Positions 1-8,424 of a stretch of DNA of 10,679 nucleotides are shown here, one piece after another. Numbering within the stretch: position 1 is the first letter of the stretch; every line of letters starts with the position of its first letter. The DNA is from Lobulomyces angularis (lineage: Eukaryota > Chytridiomycota > Chytridiomycetes > Lobulomycetales > Lobulomycetaceae): positions 2,599 through 13,277 of the forward strand of contig JADHYX010000374.1 of the NCBI GenBank assembly GCA_027604685.1, given 5' to 3'. Below the pieces are notes generated by a model that saw nothing but the letters and a program-made list of their open reading frames with translations, was not told the DNA's origin and searched no databases. The translations under genes and the position numbers were made by a program.

Positions 1-183
1 GGCCAACTTCTTAGATATAAGCCAACTGCTCATAACTTCATAGCAATATCTTTAGGAAGAAACCTTGGTGTGACTGAACTTCCTTATGGTTTCACCGTTG
101 GTAGTTGTTTAACATCAAGAGTTAAAAGCAGATCTTTGTTTATAGACAAATATTGGAATCTCTTAAATGTCGATAAAGATTAA
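1..183 (+). CDS. 3' end of an unrecognised protein gene (partial)
   Basis: Frame 1 is open from the window edge for 60 codons and ends at TAA (181-183). The peptide has balanced, non-repetitive composition and better codon-position structure than the AT-rich DNA after it. It contains the stretch SLGRNLGVTELPYGFTVGS and ends in the polar tail NLLNVDKD. There is no signal peptide, membrane helix or motif in this part that I can tie to a family. The upstream exons lie outside the window, so neither the start nor any domain can be judged. The first base of the window may lie inside an exon. I do not recognise the protein. That it is coding is likely; its function is unknown. Confidence 0.65.
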   Translation, partial: GQLLRYKPTAHNFIAISLGRNLGVTELPYGFTVGSCLTSRVKSRSLFIDKYWNLLNVDKD

Positions 184-858
184 AAAAAAATATATATATA
201 TTTTAATAGTATGTATAGGAAAAAAATCTTTTACAAATAAAAACATTAAAAATTTGATTTAATAGAAAAAAATTTTACAAATAAAAAAATAGAATTTAGA
301 AGAAAAACTTGATTATTTCTACTAGATTATTTTTATACATCTTATTTCTACTTTTTTTTTTTTTTTTTTGGTTTTTTATTTGGTGATAATTGCATAAGAT
401 TTAAATTGCAATTAACTGGTTAATCTTTAAACTATTTTTAATTTGGTTTACTAAAAATTGTTGCGAAGTTGAAGTGAAAAGGAATGCAAAAAATAGGCAA
501 GAGTTCAGAAAACGAGTGGTACTATCTAGTTTGATTGATGTTTTGCAATGATTGACTCTTTCTTTGACAACATTTTTTAAAAATGGGAAAGTTTATATTC
601 TGAGCTTCTCCTCACCAAACACATTTCAGTAATTGTTGAAAAAAATTTAAACTATTTAGTTTTTTTAGATGATTTTTGGAAATGAATTAGGCTGAAGAAT
701 ATTTTTTTTTGTATCTTTTGTCAAAAGTATGAAAAATCAATGTTTTGTTATGGATTATAATAAAGTAGGGGGATGGGTAAGAATCAATATGTTAAAATAT
801 TTTTTTAAATTGCATTATTAACGTTTTTATTAAAATATTCCAATAGCAAAATAAATCT
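184..858. other. AT-rich intergenic stretch with one weak coding-like island
   Basis: This is the spacer between the partial gene and the convergent small secreted-protein gene. Most of it is poly-A/T with no recognisable element. Around 404-558 the + frame is open for about 50 codons to a TGA, including a charged segment reading EVKRNAKNRQEFRKR. It has no usable ATG in that frame, and the opposite strand is also open there. The base composition is visibly less AT-rich at about 465-570. It could be a stray or decayed exon or chance; I would not call it a gene. A TTTATT on the + strand near 826-831 (AATAAA on the - strand) may be the polyadenylation signal of the gene ending at 859. Confidence 0.4.
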
Positions 859-1431
859 TTAAAATATAGAGTTGTACATTTTTCCACAAAAAGGTTTTCC
901 TAAGTTCCTAGCAAAAAACCCAGCTCCACTCCCTACAGTTGGCCCCAAAAATCCAGTGAGTGCGAAAGTAGTACCAGCAGCTATACCATTTGCACACATC
1001 GCAATCGATAATGCTTGTTGAACACTACCTGTTTCTTGCCACATCTCAAAAATATCATAAAAAGTTAAAATTGGGAACTTACAAATCATATCTTTTTTGT
1101 TACCATATTAATACTTGTTAAAAAGAATGTTTTTATTTACCTGCATAAGCTTTTGCGTTTCTTCCAGCCCAACCTGCAATTGCAGCTGCAGATCGTTTTG
1201 ATTTTCCAGCAGCAATAGCAGAATCATACGCTTTTTGTTTGAGATATTTAACATATGCGTCGCCAATTGTAGCCTGAAAGGGCCCACTAAGTTCTTGTGC
1301 ACAAGCAACCGGATTTTTTGCACAGTGTTCATAACATTTATTAGGGTCGTTTTTGCAAATCTCAAAACCATTAGCAGGCTTGTCAGCAAGTATAATTGAA
1401 AAAAAACAATCAGCAGTATCATTACTTTCAT
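859..1431 (-). CDS. Small secreted Cys-containing protein, two exons, with an apparent one-base loss
   Basis: Exon 1 is 1431-1141, the intron is 1140-1092 (GTAAAT...AAAAAG, 49 nt, with a TTAAC/ATTAAT branch-like region), and exon 2 is 1091-859 ending in a stop. The ATG at 1431 follows a run of As and opens a hydrophobic signal peptide (MKVMILLIVFF). The rest of exon 1 reads sensibly only in a neighbouring frame. The switch falls at a run of eight Ts on the coding strand (about 1399-1406): one more T would give a single frame of about 174 aa with cleavage likely near residue 16. The mature part has seven Cys (near 26, 33, 37, 44, 101, 130, 166), an Ala/Lys-rich helix at about 55-97 and a Gly-rich hydrophobic segment at about 133-162. 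I do not recognise the family. A homopolymer sequencing error is the simplest reading; a recent pseudogene is the alternative. Confidence 0.6.
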
Positions 1432-1744
1432 TTTTTTGGAAAAATTTTTTAAAAAATTTTTTATTAATATTTTAATTCTTATGAAAACCTTTTTATTTAT
1501 TTTTTTTTCTTTTTATAAACTATTTAAGTTTCTGATTTTTCAAACCACACTGTAACGCCATAGCAACTAGCAGCAATTTGCAAAACCAAAAACGCCATAG
1601 CAACTAACATCTATTTGCAAAACCAAAAACGCCATATCAATGAATAAATTAAGTCATACGTTTGAATTTAAAAATATATCAAGTTTTTATGTGATAAACT
1701 TGTAAAAATTTAAGCATTAAACATCGAAAAGTACTGTACTGAAA
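1432..1744. promoter_or_regulatory. Divergent intergenic region with probable shared promoter
   Basis: About 310 bp separate the ATG of the - strand secreted-protein gene from the ATG of the + strand candidate at 1745. The part next to 1431 is A/T homopolymer. The middle holds the 37-bp tandem repeat listed separately. No gene is visible. Any 5' control of the two divergent genes would have to lie here. That is inferred from gene orientation, and no specific promoter motif can be named. Confidence 0.3.
1554..1644. repeat. 37-bp tandem repeat, about 2.4 copies
   Basis: The unit begins AACGCCATAGCAACTA and ends TTTGCAAAACCAAA. Copies begin at 1554, 1591 and 1628, an exact 37-bp period. Copies 1 and 2 differ at only a few bases near their middle, and copy 3 breaks off after about 17 bases. 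It is clearly richer in G and C than the DNA on either side. It lies between two divergent gene starts. Confidence 0.85.
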
Positions 1745-2236
1745 ATGTTAATGTTGATAGTTTTACTGTAGTTAGTTTTCTCTTTGTTACACTAAAGCTT
1801 TTTTTGTTCCATTAATAACAGAAGACTTATAATTTTGATACTCTTCTTATTATTATATTATGTAAGTAGAACACCAGATACTGCTTATCTAATACAAGTA
1901 CAAATTAAATACATTGTTGATTCATTTTCCAAAAAAACCAATATCCTAAGTGCAGGCTATGGAATATTAAATTACATATTGAAGGGGCGGTTAAATCCTT
2001 TTCAGACGAATTAACTCAGTAACAGGGTGCTGTATGTAAGAAGTAGAGTAGTCTACGATATGGTGAGCCAAGCCCATGCTTTGCAACCAATTTTGAGTTA
2101 TTTGAGTAGTGTTGAAGACCAAAAAAAAAAAAACAACAAAGAAGCGATAATTTTTAAACTTTACTTGAGAAGATATGTTGAATATATTAAATATAAAAAA
2201 ATGGGGACTGAACCAAAATTTTGCCAATATTTATGA
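1745..2236 (+). CDS. Candidate small secreted or membrane-anchored protein (three exons)
   Basis: Proposed exons are 1745-1767, 1822-1989 and 2044-2236. The introns, 1768-1821 (GTAGTT...AACAG) and 1990-2043 (GTTAAA...AAG), are both 54 nt, typical of this window. Joined, they give about 127 aa: a strongly hydrophobic N-terminus (MLMLIVLL then LIILILFLLLYYV), which could be a signal peptide or anchor, then a polar region with GYGILNYILKG and a basic C-terminus ending in KFCQYL and TGA-like spacing before TGATAA. The second intron is the weak point: without it the frame meets an in-frame TAA at 2012-2014 and then continues open in the same frame to 2236. The gene may therefore end at 2014, or be a pseudogene with one stop. 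The family is not recognised. The antisense open frame is treated as its shadow. Confidence 0.4.
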
Positions 2237-2383
2237 TAAATGCTGTCTGAGATATTTTTTATAAAAAAAAATTAAGCGGATGTAGCTAAACTTGGAATTC
2301 AAATAATTTATAAAAAAAAGCAACATTAATAGGCTTGTATATATATTTCTAAGTTTCTGCAATTTATTTATTTATTTTTTTTT

Positions 2384-5046
2384 TTAATTAATTGTTCTAC
2401 AAATTGCTGAACTTCCCTTTATATTTAAGTTAAATTCTAAACCTTCTTTTGCTTTGGGTTTTTCACCCATGTGTTCTTTTAAAAAAATTTCACATTTTTG
2501 AAAAAAATCTGTTTTGTTTGATGGTTTTGTAAAGTTATGTCCTTCGTTTGGATACAATGCTTAAAAAAAAATAGTATATAAAAAGGAAGTTAAAATAAGT
2601 GGATTTTTTTGTTAATATGATTCTTTTTTTCTTTTTTTTTTTTTCTCTTTTAATTTTTGTTTTTATTTTTATTTTTTTTATATAAAAAAATACCGTATTT
2701 CACAGATCCACCATTTTTTTCTATTGCAGCTACAATTTCTTCACTTTCGGAAGTAGGAACTCTTACATCGTTTCCTCCCTGAGCGATGAACAACGGTTTA
2801 ATAATTTTATTAGCGTATGTTAACGGTGAAAATTTTTTTAATAACTCTTCATCTTGTTCAGGATGACCAACTGGAAAAAATAAAAAATAAAAAATTGTTT
2901 ACTAAAAAATTTTTTTTTTAGAATTACTAGTGACATATAGGCTAGCTTTAATTGATTCCCATTTAGCAGGGGTAGCATTTAATAAACTTATAATATTGGA
3001 AGGTCCACATCTACTGATTCCACATGTGTAGAAATCAGGTGACATCGAAAGACCACATAACGCTGAATATCCCCCAAATGATGTGCCATATATTGCAACA
3101 TACCTAAAATGTAATTTATTATTTTAAAATTAAAATTTTAACAAATTATTTTTTCTTTTTTTAACCTTCTATCAATAAATCCTTTTTCAACTGTCATTAA
3201 AACAGAATCCATTAAATCAGTTTGTATAGTTGAACCCTAAAATATTAAGAATTTAAAATTAAATTTTTTTGGTTTTTTATTTTATGATTTACCCATTGTT
3301 TATATCCTTTGGTCATAAGTTCCTTATTAAAATTGTTGCTACCTCTAAAATTTGGTTGAAAAACTACATAACCACGATCAGCAAGCCAGTGAGGTATAGG
3401 TTTAAAACCAAAATAGCAACGACTTTGCGGACCACCTGAATTAGATTAAATAAAATAATAAAAGACTTCATAAGCAAAAAATTTTTACCATGAACCACCA
3501 ACACCAACGGATATCTCTCTTTTTTATTAAAGTCAGGAGGATAAGTAAAGTAACCCTGTAACTCTAACCCATCTCTAGCTTTAAAATTTACAGATTCCAT
3601 TTTTCCAAGTTTCAAATTTTCCATACTGCTTCTTGAGCTAAATAAAAAATGTAGCTTTTTTTCAGTCCTATTGTACAAGTAAAAAACTACAAAGGAAAAA
3701 AAAATTAACCAGGTTTAATTTATATTTTTTGAGTATACCGGCAGGCTTGTCACCACAAATTAATCGGATACACCAAATATTATCATCTGGTGTTACATCC
3801 TCAAATACAATGTCAGCTTGTTCCTCAATAGATAAAATTTTTTTAAAATCATTTTCAATTTCATTATCAAAAATGTTCCATATTTTTCTTCCTGCAGTAT
3901 GTAAAAAAAAAAGGAAATAAAAAAAATTATTAAAAAATGATCAAAAAAAAAAAAATGTCTTTAATTTATACCTGAATCATAAACAATAGCTTGTGGTTGA
4001 TTAGTTTTAGGATGAAGTTTAATTTCAACTACATCAACCGATGCTCCAAATATTAAACTCTGAACTTTAGTTTCAAAATCATACTTGAATAATCCCAATG
4101 TATTTCTGTTAATATTTGAATAATATATAAATCCAGCTTCATTTTCTAAAATTTTTTTAACATCCAGATTTTCGTCAGGTTTACTGACAAGTATTTCCGT
4201 GAAAGGCATGGATTCATCCTTGCGATGAAAGATTGACTTTTCCCCTTTTTCTGTTATTTTTATTGCGAGTAAAATTTCTAAATTTTCATTACAAAAAAAA
4301 CTTCTAAACTTTTCGTTGTTCCTGTACCGTAAGGTTATTGACGCAGTTTCCACATCTAGAATATATGCATCAAAGTATTTTTTTGTTTCGTGATTTGAAT
4401 GTATTAATAACTTGTCAGGATGTAATTTTGAAAGTATTGGCATATTAATTGTTCCTTCATATGGAGTTAAATCTACAATTTCAAAGCTCTATATATATAT
4501 TTATTTTTATATATCAAAAAAGATAAAATAAACTTTTAGATTCTTTTTATAGTTTTTACTTCAATATCAGCACGATATAAATGAAAATTTTCATCACCAT
4601 CTTTATCCATACGATATATTATGTACTTTGAAGAGATAGTCCAAAAAAAATCTTGAATACTTTTTGAGTCATAAAATGCAATAACTTGAGGACTTTTACT
4701 TTTTGATAAAAAAGAATTTAAATCTTGAATAAATATTGCCAAATTTTTTTTTTCTCCAAACTGTTGTAGAAAAGAAATGTATTTGCCTTTTCAAAAAAAA
4801 AAAAAAAAAAATTTTAATTTAAAAATTTTTTAAATTAAAACAGGATACTTTTTAATTTAATTATTTTAATTTTTTTAATTTGTTACCATCAGGTGAAATT
4901 TTTGGTTTCATTTTTTCAGGATTTGCAAAGAAGAGGTCAATGGGAATCAAAGGTTGGTTCTTTTCAGAGGAAAGATCCTGCTTGTTTTTTTCAATATCTT
5001 TTTTGGGTTCATTAAACGCACTTATGCAAGAAGAAAATATTGTCAT
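2384..5046 (-). CDS. S9 family serine peptidase (prolyl oligopeptidase / acylaminoacyl peptidase type)
   Basis: There are ten exons: 5046-4887, 4786-4560, 4488-3972, 3891-3739, 3686-3489, 3435-3293, 3236-3166, 3103-2928, 2870-2694 and 2559-2384. All introns are GT-AG, and every join keeps frame, giving 665 aa ending in TAA. Residues about 33-53 carry the family N-terminal signature (FFANPEKMKP, then ISPDGKYISFL across intron 1). Residues about 60-350 form the beta-propeller part, with an LTPYEG motif. The C-terminal alpha/beta hydrolase begins near 390. HGGP (418-421) supplies the oxyanion region. The nucleophile is Ser498 in YGTSFGGYSAL, the acid is Asp583 in GGNDVRVP, and the base is His615 in NEGHNF, so it should be active. 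The family cleaves short peptides, in many members acylated or prolyl ones. The sequence resembles bacterial members of this group, but that is from memory. The start MTIFSSC lacks a proper signal peptide; the ATG at 5046 has an A-rich context. Confidence 0.93.
4787..4886 (-). repeat. Peptidase intron 1 with an A/T hairpin
   Basis: This is the first intron of the S9 gene, 100 nt, starting GTAACA and ending GAAAAG. It contains a perfect inverted repeat: arms 4812-4825 and 4827-4840, 14 bp each, made only of A and T and separated by one base. Next to it is a poly-A run (poly-T on the coding strand) of about 19 bases. The hairpin could bring the splice ends together or may be no more than low-complexity drift. 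Confidence 0.5.
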
Positions 5047-5378
5047 TTTTTTTTTTAATTATTTTTTTAAAAAAATTTAAAAAAAAAGAATAAATTAAAA
5101 AAAAGGGGTAGCTATAATGTTACACAAAGCTGATTTTGCTGATTTTGGAAATAAAAGTAGAAGAATTTGAATAAAAAATGTAATCTAGTATTATTTTTGT
5201 AATTTGATTTATAAAAAAATTAAACAAAATTTCTTTGTAAACAAAGAAAAAAAATGTGAAAAAAATTTCAAAAATTATTTTTAAAAGGTTTTTCCAATAA
5301 AAAAAAATTCCAAAAAAAAGAGCAAAAAGGTACTTTTTCAAAAACTTTGAATTTTTAAAATAGAAATGAGGCTTGAAA

Positions 5379-5495
5379 CTAGAAGCTGGGATCAGCCCAA
5401 GCACGCTCAGGGTCAGCCAAATCTTGCTGAATCTGGAGACTCTGAGCCATCTGCATTAATTTTGAATGATTTTGTACATTTTCATAGTATAATAG
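5379..5495 (-). other. Coding-like island: possible terminal exon or tiny gene
   Basis: On the - strand the frame read from about 5495 to the TAG at 5381-5379 is open and clearly richer in G and C than the flanks. It passes an ATG at 5456, from which 25 codons give a Gln-rich, acidic peptide (MQMAQSLQIQQDLADPERAW...). The composition resembles a real protein tail rather than translated A/T spacer. Upstream is a run of 11 Ts, with no clean AG acceptor directly at the edge and no clear partner exon. It may be the last exon of an unrecognised - strand gene beginning near 5795, or a gene remnant. The function is unknown. Confidence 0.25.
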
Positions 5496-5883
5496 CAAAA
5501 AAAAAAACCTTTTTTTAAATTATATTTTTTCTTTATTAATTAATAAAATAAAATATATTTAATTTTTTTTTTTTTTTTAACTGCATTTTCAGTTTATTTA
5601 GTGACTGCATATATTTCTATAATATATAAATAGTCTATGAGTATGATCAAAGTTTATAATTCTTTTCAAACAAGCAAAAATATTGGCGTAACGAAGAACC
5701 CATGTGAAGTATGTAACTACAATATAACTATCAACACTACCATTTTTAGTAACATACATCCTATTATACAACAATTTCCAAATTTTTAGCTTCATTTTTT
5801 ATTTTTTTTTATTTTTTATGTAATATTTTAATATCAATCTATTAAAATAAATGTATTAATAAATATAATTAAGTTAACTTTAT

Positions 5884-6080
5884 TTAAAAATTCGATGTTA
5901 TATATTTTTCCACTAACGTTTTCCAACTCCTGTCATTTTCCTTTTCATTCATAATATTATCAACTGTGCAACTTATTCAGTTGCTGAAAAACTTCATCTA
6001 TATCCAATAGATTTCAATGGAGGTTTTTTGGACAGAAGGTTCAAGTCCATCGGGTAAAAGATAATATTTCAATAATTATA
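5884..6080 (-). pseudogene. Possible frameshifted gene fragment (three adjoining frames)
   Basis: Reading the - strand, three consecutive pieces look protein-like but lie in different frames. About 6077-6020 includes LLPDGLEPSVQKTSIE. About 6020-5960 includes NLLDIDEVFQQLNKLHS before a TGA. Positions 5964-5884 include MNEKENDRSWKTLVEKY and end in TAA. One extra A in a short A run would link the first two; a one-base removal or similar change would link the last two. It is less AT-rich than the surroundings. No family is recognised. It could be a decayed gene tail, a gene with sequencing indels, or chance. The + strand of 6120-6230 also shows short open stretches, so the strand is not certain. 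Confidence 0.25.
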
Positions 6081-6537
6081 ATTTCCATGGATTATAGATA
6101 CCATATATGATCACTTACTAACTTTTCAATTTGAAATTTGAAGTTGAAAAGAACAAAGACAAACAATATTCGAAAGGAAGTAAACAGGATTGAAGATACA
6201 TTTAAAGTTGATATTACAGAGGAAGGTTAACAAAGAACAATTTAACGTAATAATAATTACAGAACCATATCTATAGTTTTAGTCTAAATTTTTTTTTTAC
6301 TTTTATCAAGCATTTAAATTAATTAAAGTTTTAAAACAAGCTTCATTTATTTCTTAATATATTTTTTTGATCTACTTGATTATTTTAATTTTTTTTTTTT
6401 TTAAACATTTTAATATCACTATAATATACTAAATGTTTTTTTTAAAATTTAATTTTTTTTCTAAAAAAAAAATAATGATACATTTTAAATAAGAAAATAA
6501 CTCAGCTTTTTATTAAAAAAAAAAAAAAGTTTTTAAA

Positions 6538-8424
6538 ATGTTACCAATTGCCAACAACTTTAAAAATAATTTATCAAATAGACAATTTAAGAAATTTGCA
6601 ACCTTACTTTTTAAATGCATTCTCATCTTAACTGTATTCTCATCCGTCTTTAACTTCTTTTCGAACTATGCATCAAACAAAAACAAAAGCAAACTTAGCT
6701 TTCAGAGGATTGCCTTTATTAACGGTAGCAATTAATTTATTTTTAATTTTTTTTAATTTTTTTTTTTTTTTTGAAATCTTAAAATCGGTATAGGTCATCA
6801 GGGAACTTCTGACGATATTACCTACCTTTCTCAGCAACTAAAATTTAAATTTAGCGAATTTAATTCAAGGTTTTTTTATTAAAAAATTTGGATTTTTTTT
6901 TTTCCTTTTTTTTTTTTGTTAAACTCTAAAAAAAGTTATTTTAAAAGGTTGACTGGGGGATACGGTCAAACATTACAAAAAGCGAATGAATTAAATAAAC
7001 AAAAGTTGGGAGATTTTTTTTGCTCCAGGTATCCTTTTTTTTTTTTTGGTTTTCTAATTTTTTTCATATAAAAAAAATCATATTTTAACTAATTAGTTTC
7101 GATTATATAATTATTGGAGATACTATACCTGATGCCCGATTTTTATTGCAGAGGCTTGTCATGGATATAGATAGACCATGTGGTGATGGGGATACTGGAA
7201 ACAGTTTTTGCAGTGGTGGACAATGTTGTTCAAAGTTTGGATGGTGTGGTGATACGATAGCGCACTGCTCAATTAAAAATTGTTTAAATGGATGTAACAT
7301 GAATGAATTGGAGTTTAATGTATCTCCAAAATGTGGGACAAAAAAAATAATTTTTTTGGTAACAAATCGGTATTCATATTTGTTTTTACAATTTTTTTAA
7401 AAATTAAAATTAAAAATAAAAAAAAATAAAAAAATCAGGTTTGACTTTGCAATTCCAGACAAAAGAGAATATTTTAATTTAATATTAAAAACAAAAAAAT
7501 ATTTTCCAGAAAAAATACATTGGATTTCAAACAATCCATACGAAAACAAATACTTGGAAGCGTTTAAAGAAAGAAAGGAATTAAAATATGAAGCTTTTCA
7601 AGTAAAAAGTTTAATTCTGTTTTTACTTTTTTCTAATCATAAATTCCTTTTTTTTTAAAGTTTTTATTGATAAGACCCTTTGGTCATAGCACCCTACCCG
7701 AAACTGAATTATTTCCTTTGGAAGATAGATTAAAACCTGTACTTATCCATCAAGAGCATACTGAAAATTTTACGAAAATTTTAGATGAACACCAGATAAA
7801 TTATAAACTGCTTCCAAAAAAATATGGTTTTTTAATTTTTTTTTTTTTTAAGTTAAAATTTATAATTTAACAAATATTATTTTTTTTTCTTCAGGTGGAC
7901 CTACTGCATTAAATCAATTCAAATGTTTTATTACAATACCATATCAAGTTTCGACTATGAAGGTTTGAACAAAAACCAAAATAAACCAAAATAAACCAAA
8001 ATAAAAAAATTTAAAAAATTACTAATGCATAGAAATAAAGCTCTACGAAAATATAAATAATGGAGTAGTTATGCTTATACCATCAAGAAAGTATTTAATA
8101 GAACTAATGAATTTAAAACCTCCTATGTTTGATTTTTCTATGTTACCTCAAAATTTACAATCTGCTGAAGACAAAATTTTTAATTTTATCGATTACTACA
8201 ACGATGATTTGAAAAAATTTTTCTTTTACTTTGATTCAATTGAAGATTTAAAAAATATTTTAAAAAATGAAATGATTAGTCAAAATTTCGAAAAAGGGCA
8301 AAGATTTGATTATGGAAACTTAAACTTAATGAATTTTCCAAAAATTAAAGATTTTGAAAAATTCGAATGGAAAAAAAGTAGGCTGGAAAGTTTGGAAAAG
8401 TGGAAAAAAGTTTTGGAAAGTTGA
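6538..8424 (+). CDS. Type II membrane, glycosyltransferase-like protein with inserted hevein chitin-binding domain
   Basis: There are eight exons: 6538-6724, 6794-6869, 6948-7028, 7097-7369, 7439-7601, 7661-7826, 7895-7962 and 8041-8424. All introns are GT-AG (59-78 nt) and all joins keep frame, giving 465 aa ending in TGA. Residues about 20-43 form one hydrophobic helix after a basic N-terminus (type II anchor). The body starts IAFINGHQGTSDDITYL (about 58-74), continues FDYIIIGDTIPDARF (116-130), then resumes at KKIIFLVTNRFDFAIPD (197-213), with WISNNPYE, LLIRPFGHS, KKYGGPTALNQF and YFDSIEDLKNIL further on. This reads as a Rossmann-like, possibly glycosyltransferase, fold. Between the strands, residues 143-181 are a hevein (chitin-binding type 1) domain with all eight Cys (C143, 153, 158, 159, 165, 172, 177, 181) and the CCSKFGWCG core. 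The hevein call is firm and binding of chitin or GlcNAc polymers is expected; an enzymatic role is inference. Confidence 0.9.
7972..8005 (+). repeat. 10-bp tandem repeat inside an intron
   Basis: The unit ACCAAAATAA is repeated about three times inside intron 7 (7963-8040) of the hevein-domain gene. The same intron has a yeast-like branch site, TTACTAATGC, close to the acceptor. The repeat probably reflects slippage; no function is implied. Confidence 0.6.

Larger units (their letters stand above)
5047..6537. other. Long AT-rich intergenic region without a confident gene
   Basis: This 1.5-kb stretch separates the divergent S9 peptidase and hevein-domain genes, so both promoters must lie within it. 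Much of it is homopolymer A/T, notably 5047-5100, 5500-5580, 5800-5880 and 6280-6530. Two islands of less AT-rich, coding-like sequence (5379-5495 and 5884-6230) are listed separately. A further - strand open frame at 5598-5795 (65 codons) has a doubtful composition and no recognisable motif. No tRNA, rRNA or transposase was recognised. Confidence 0.5.

Noticed and set aside
1991..2227. A - strand open frame ending in TELIRLKRI that also looks protein-like
   Set aside because: Its 5' half is poly-T translated as Phe-rich sequence, and it is antisense to the longer + strand frame that joins into a signal-bearing protein. The strand choice is not certain.
5120..5404. A 94-codon - strand open frame, almost only Phe, Lys, Ile and Asn
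   Set aside because: It is translated low-complexity A/T. The coding-like island in its first part reads better in another frame.
5598..5795. A 65-codon - strand open frame starting MKLKIWK
   Set aside because: It has no motif, and its second half is rich in Ile/Tyr/Arg as expected from A/T-rich spacer. A GTATGT donor inside allows other readings, but none gives a clear protein.
6120..6230. A + strand tail reading RIEDTFKVDITEEG, faintly like the start of an Hsp20 domain
   Set aside because: It stops immediately, no downstream exon continues an Hsp20 fold, and the - strand is equally open there.
7103..7300. A - strand open frame with many Pro and His
   Set aside because: It is antisense to the hevein domain exon.
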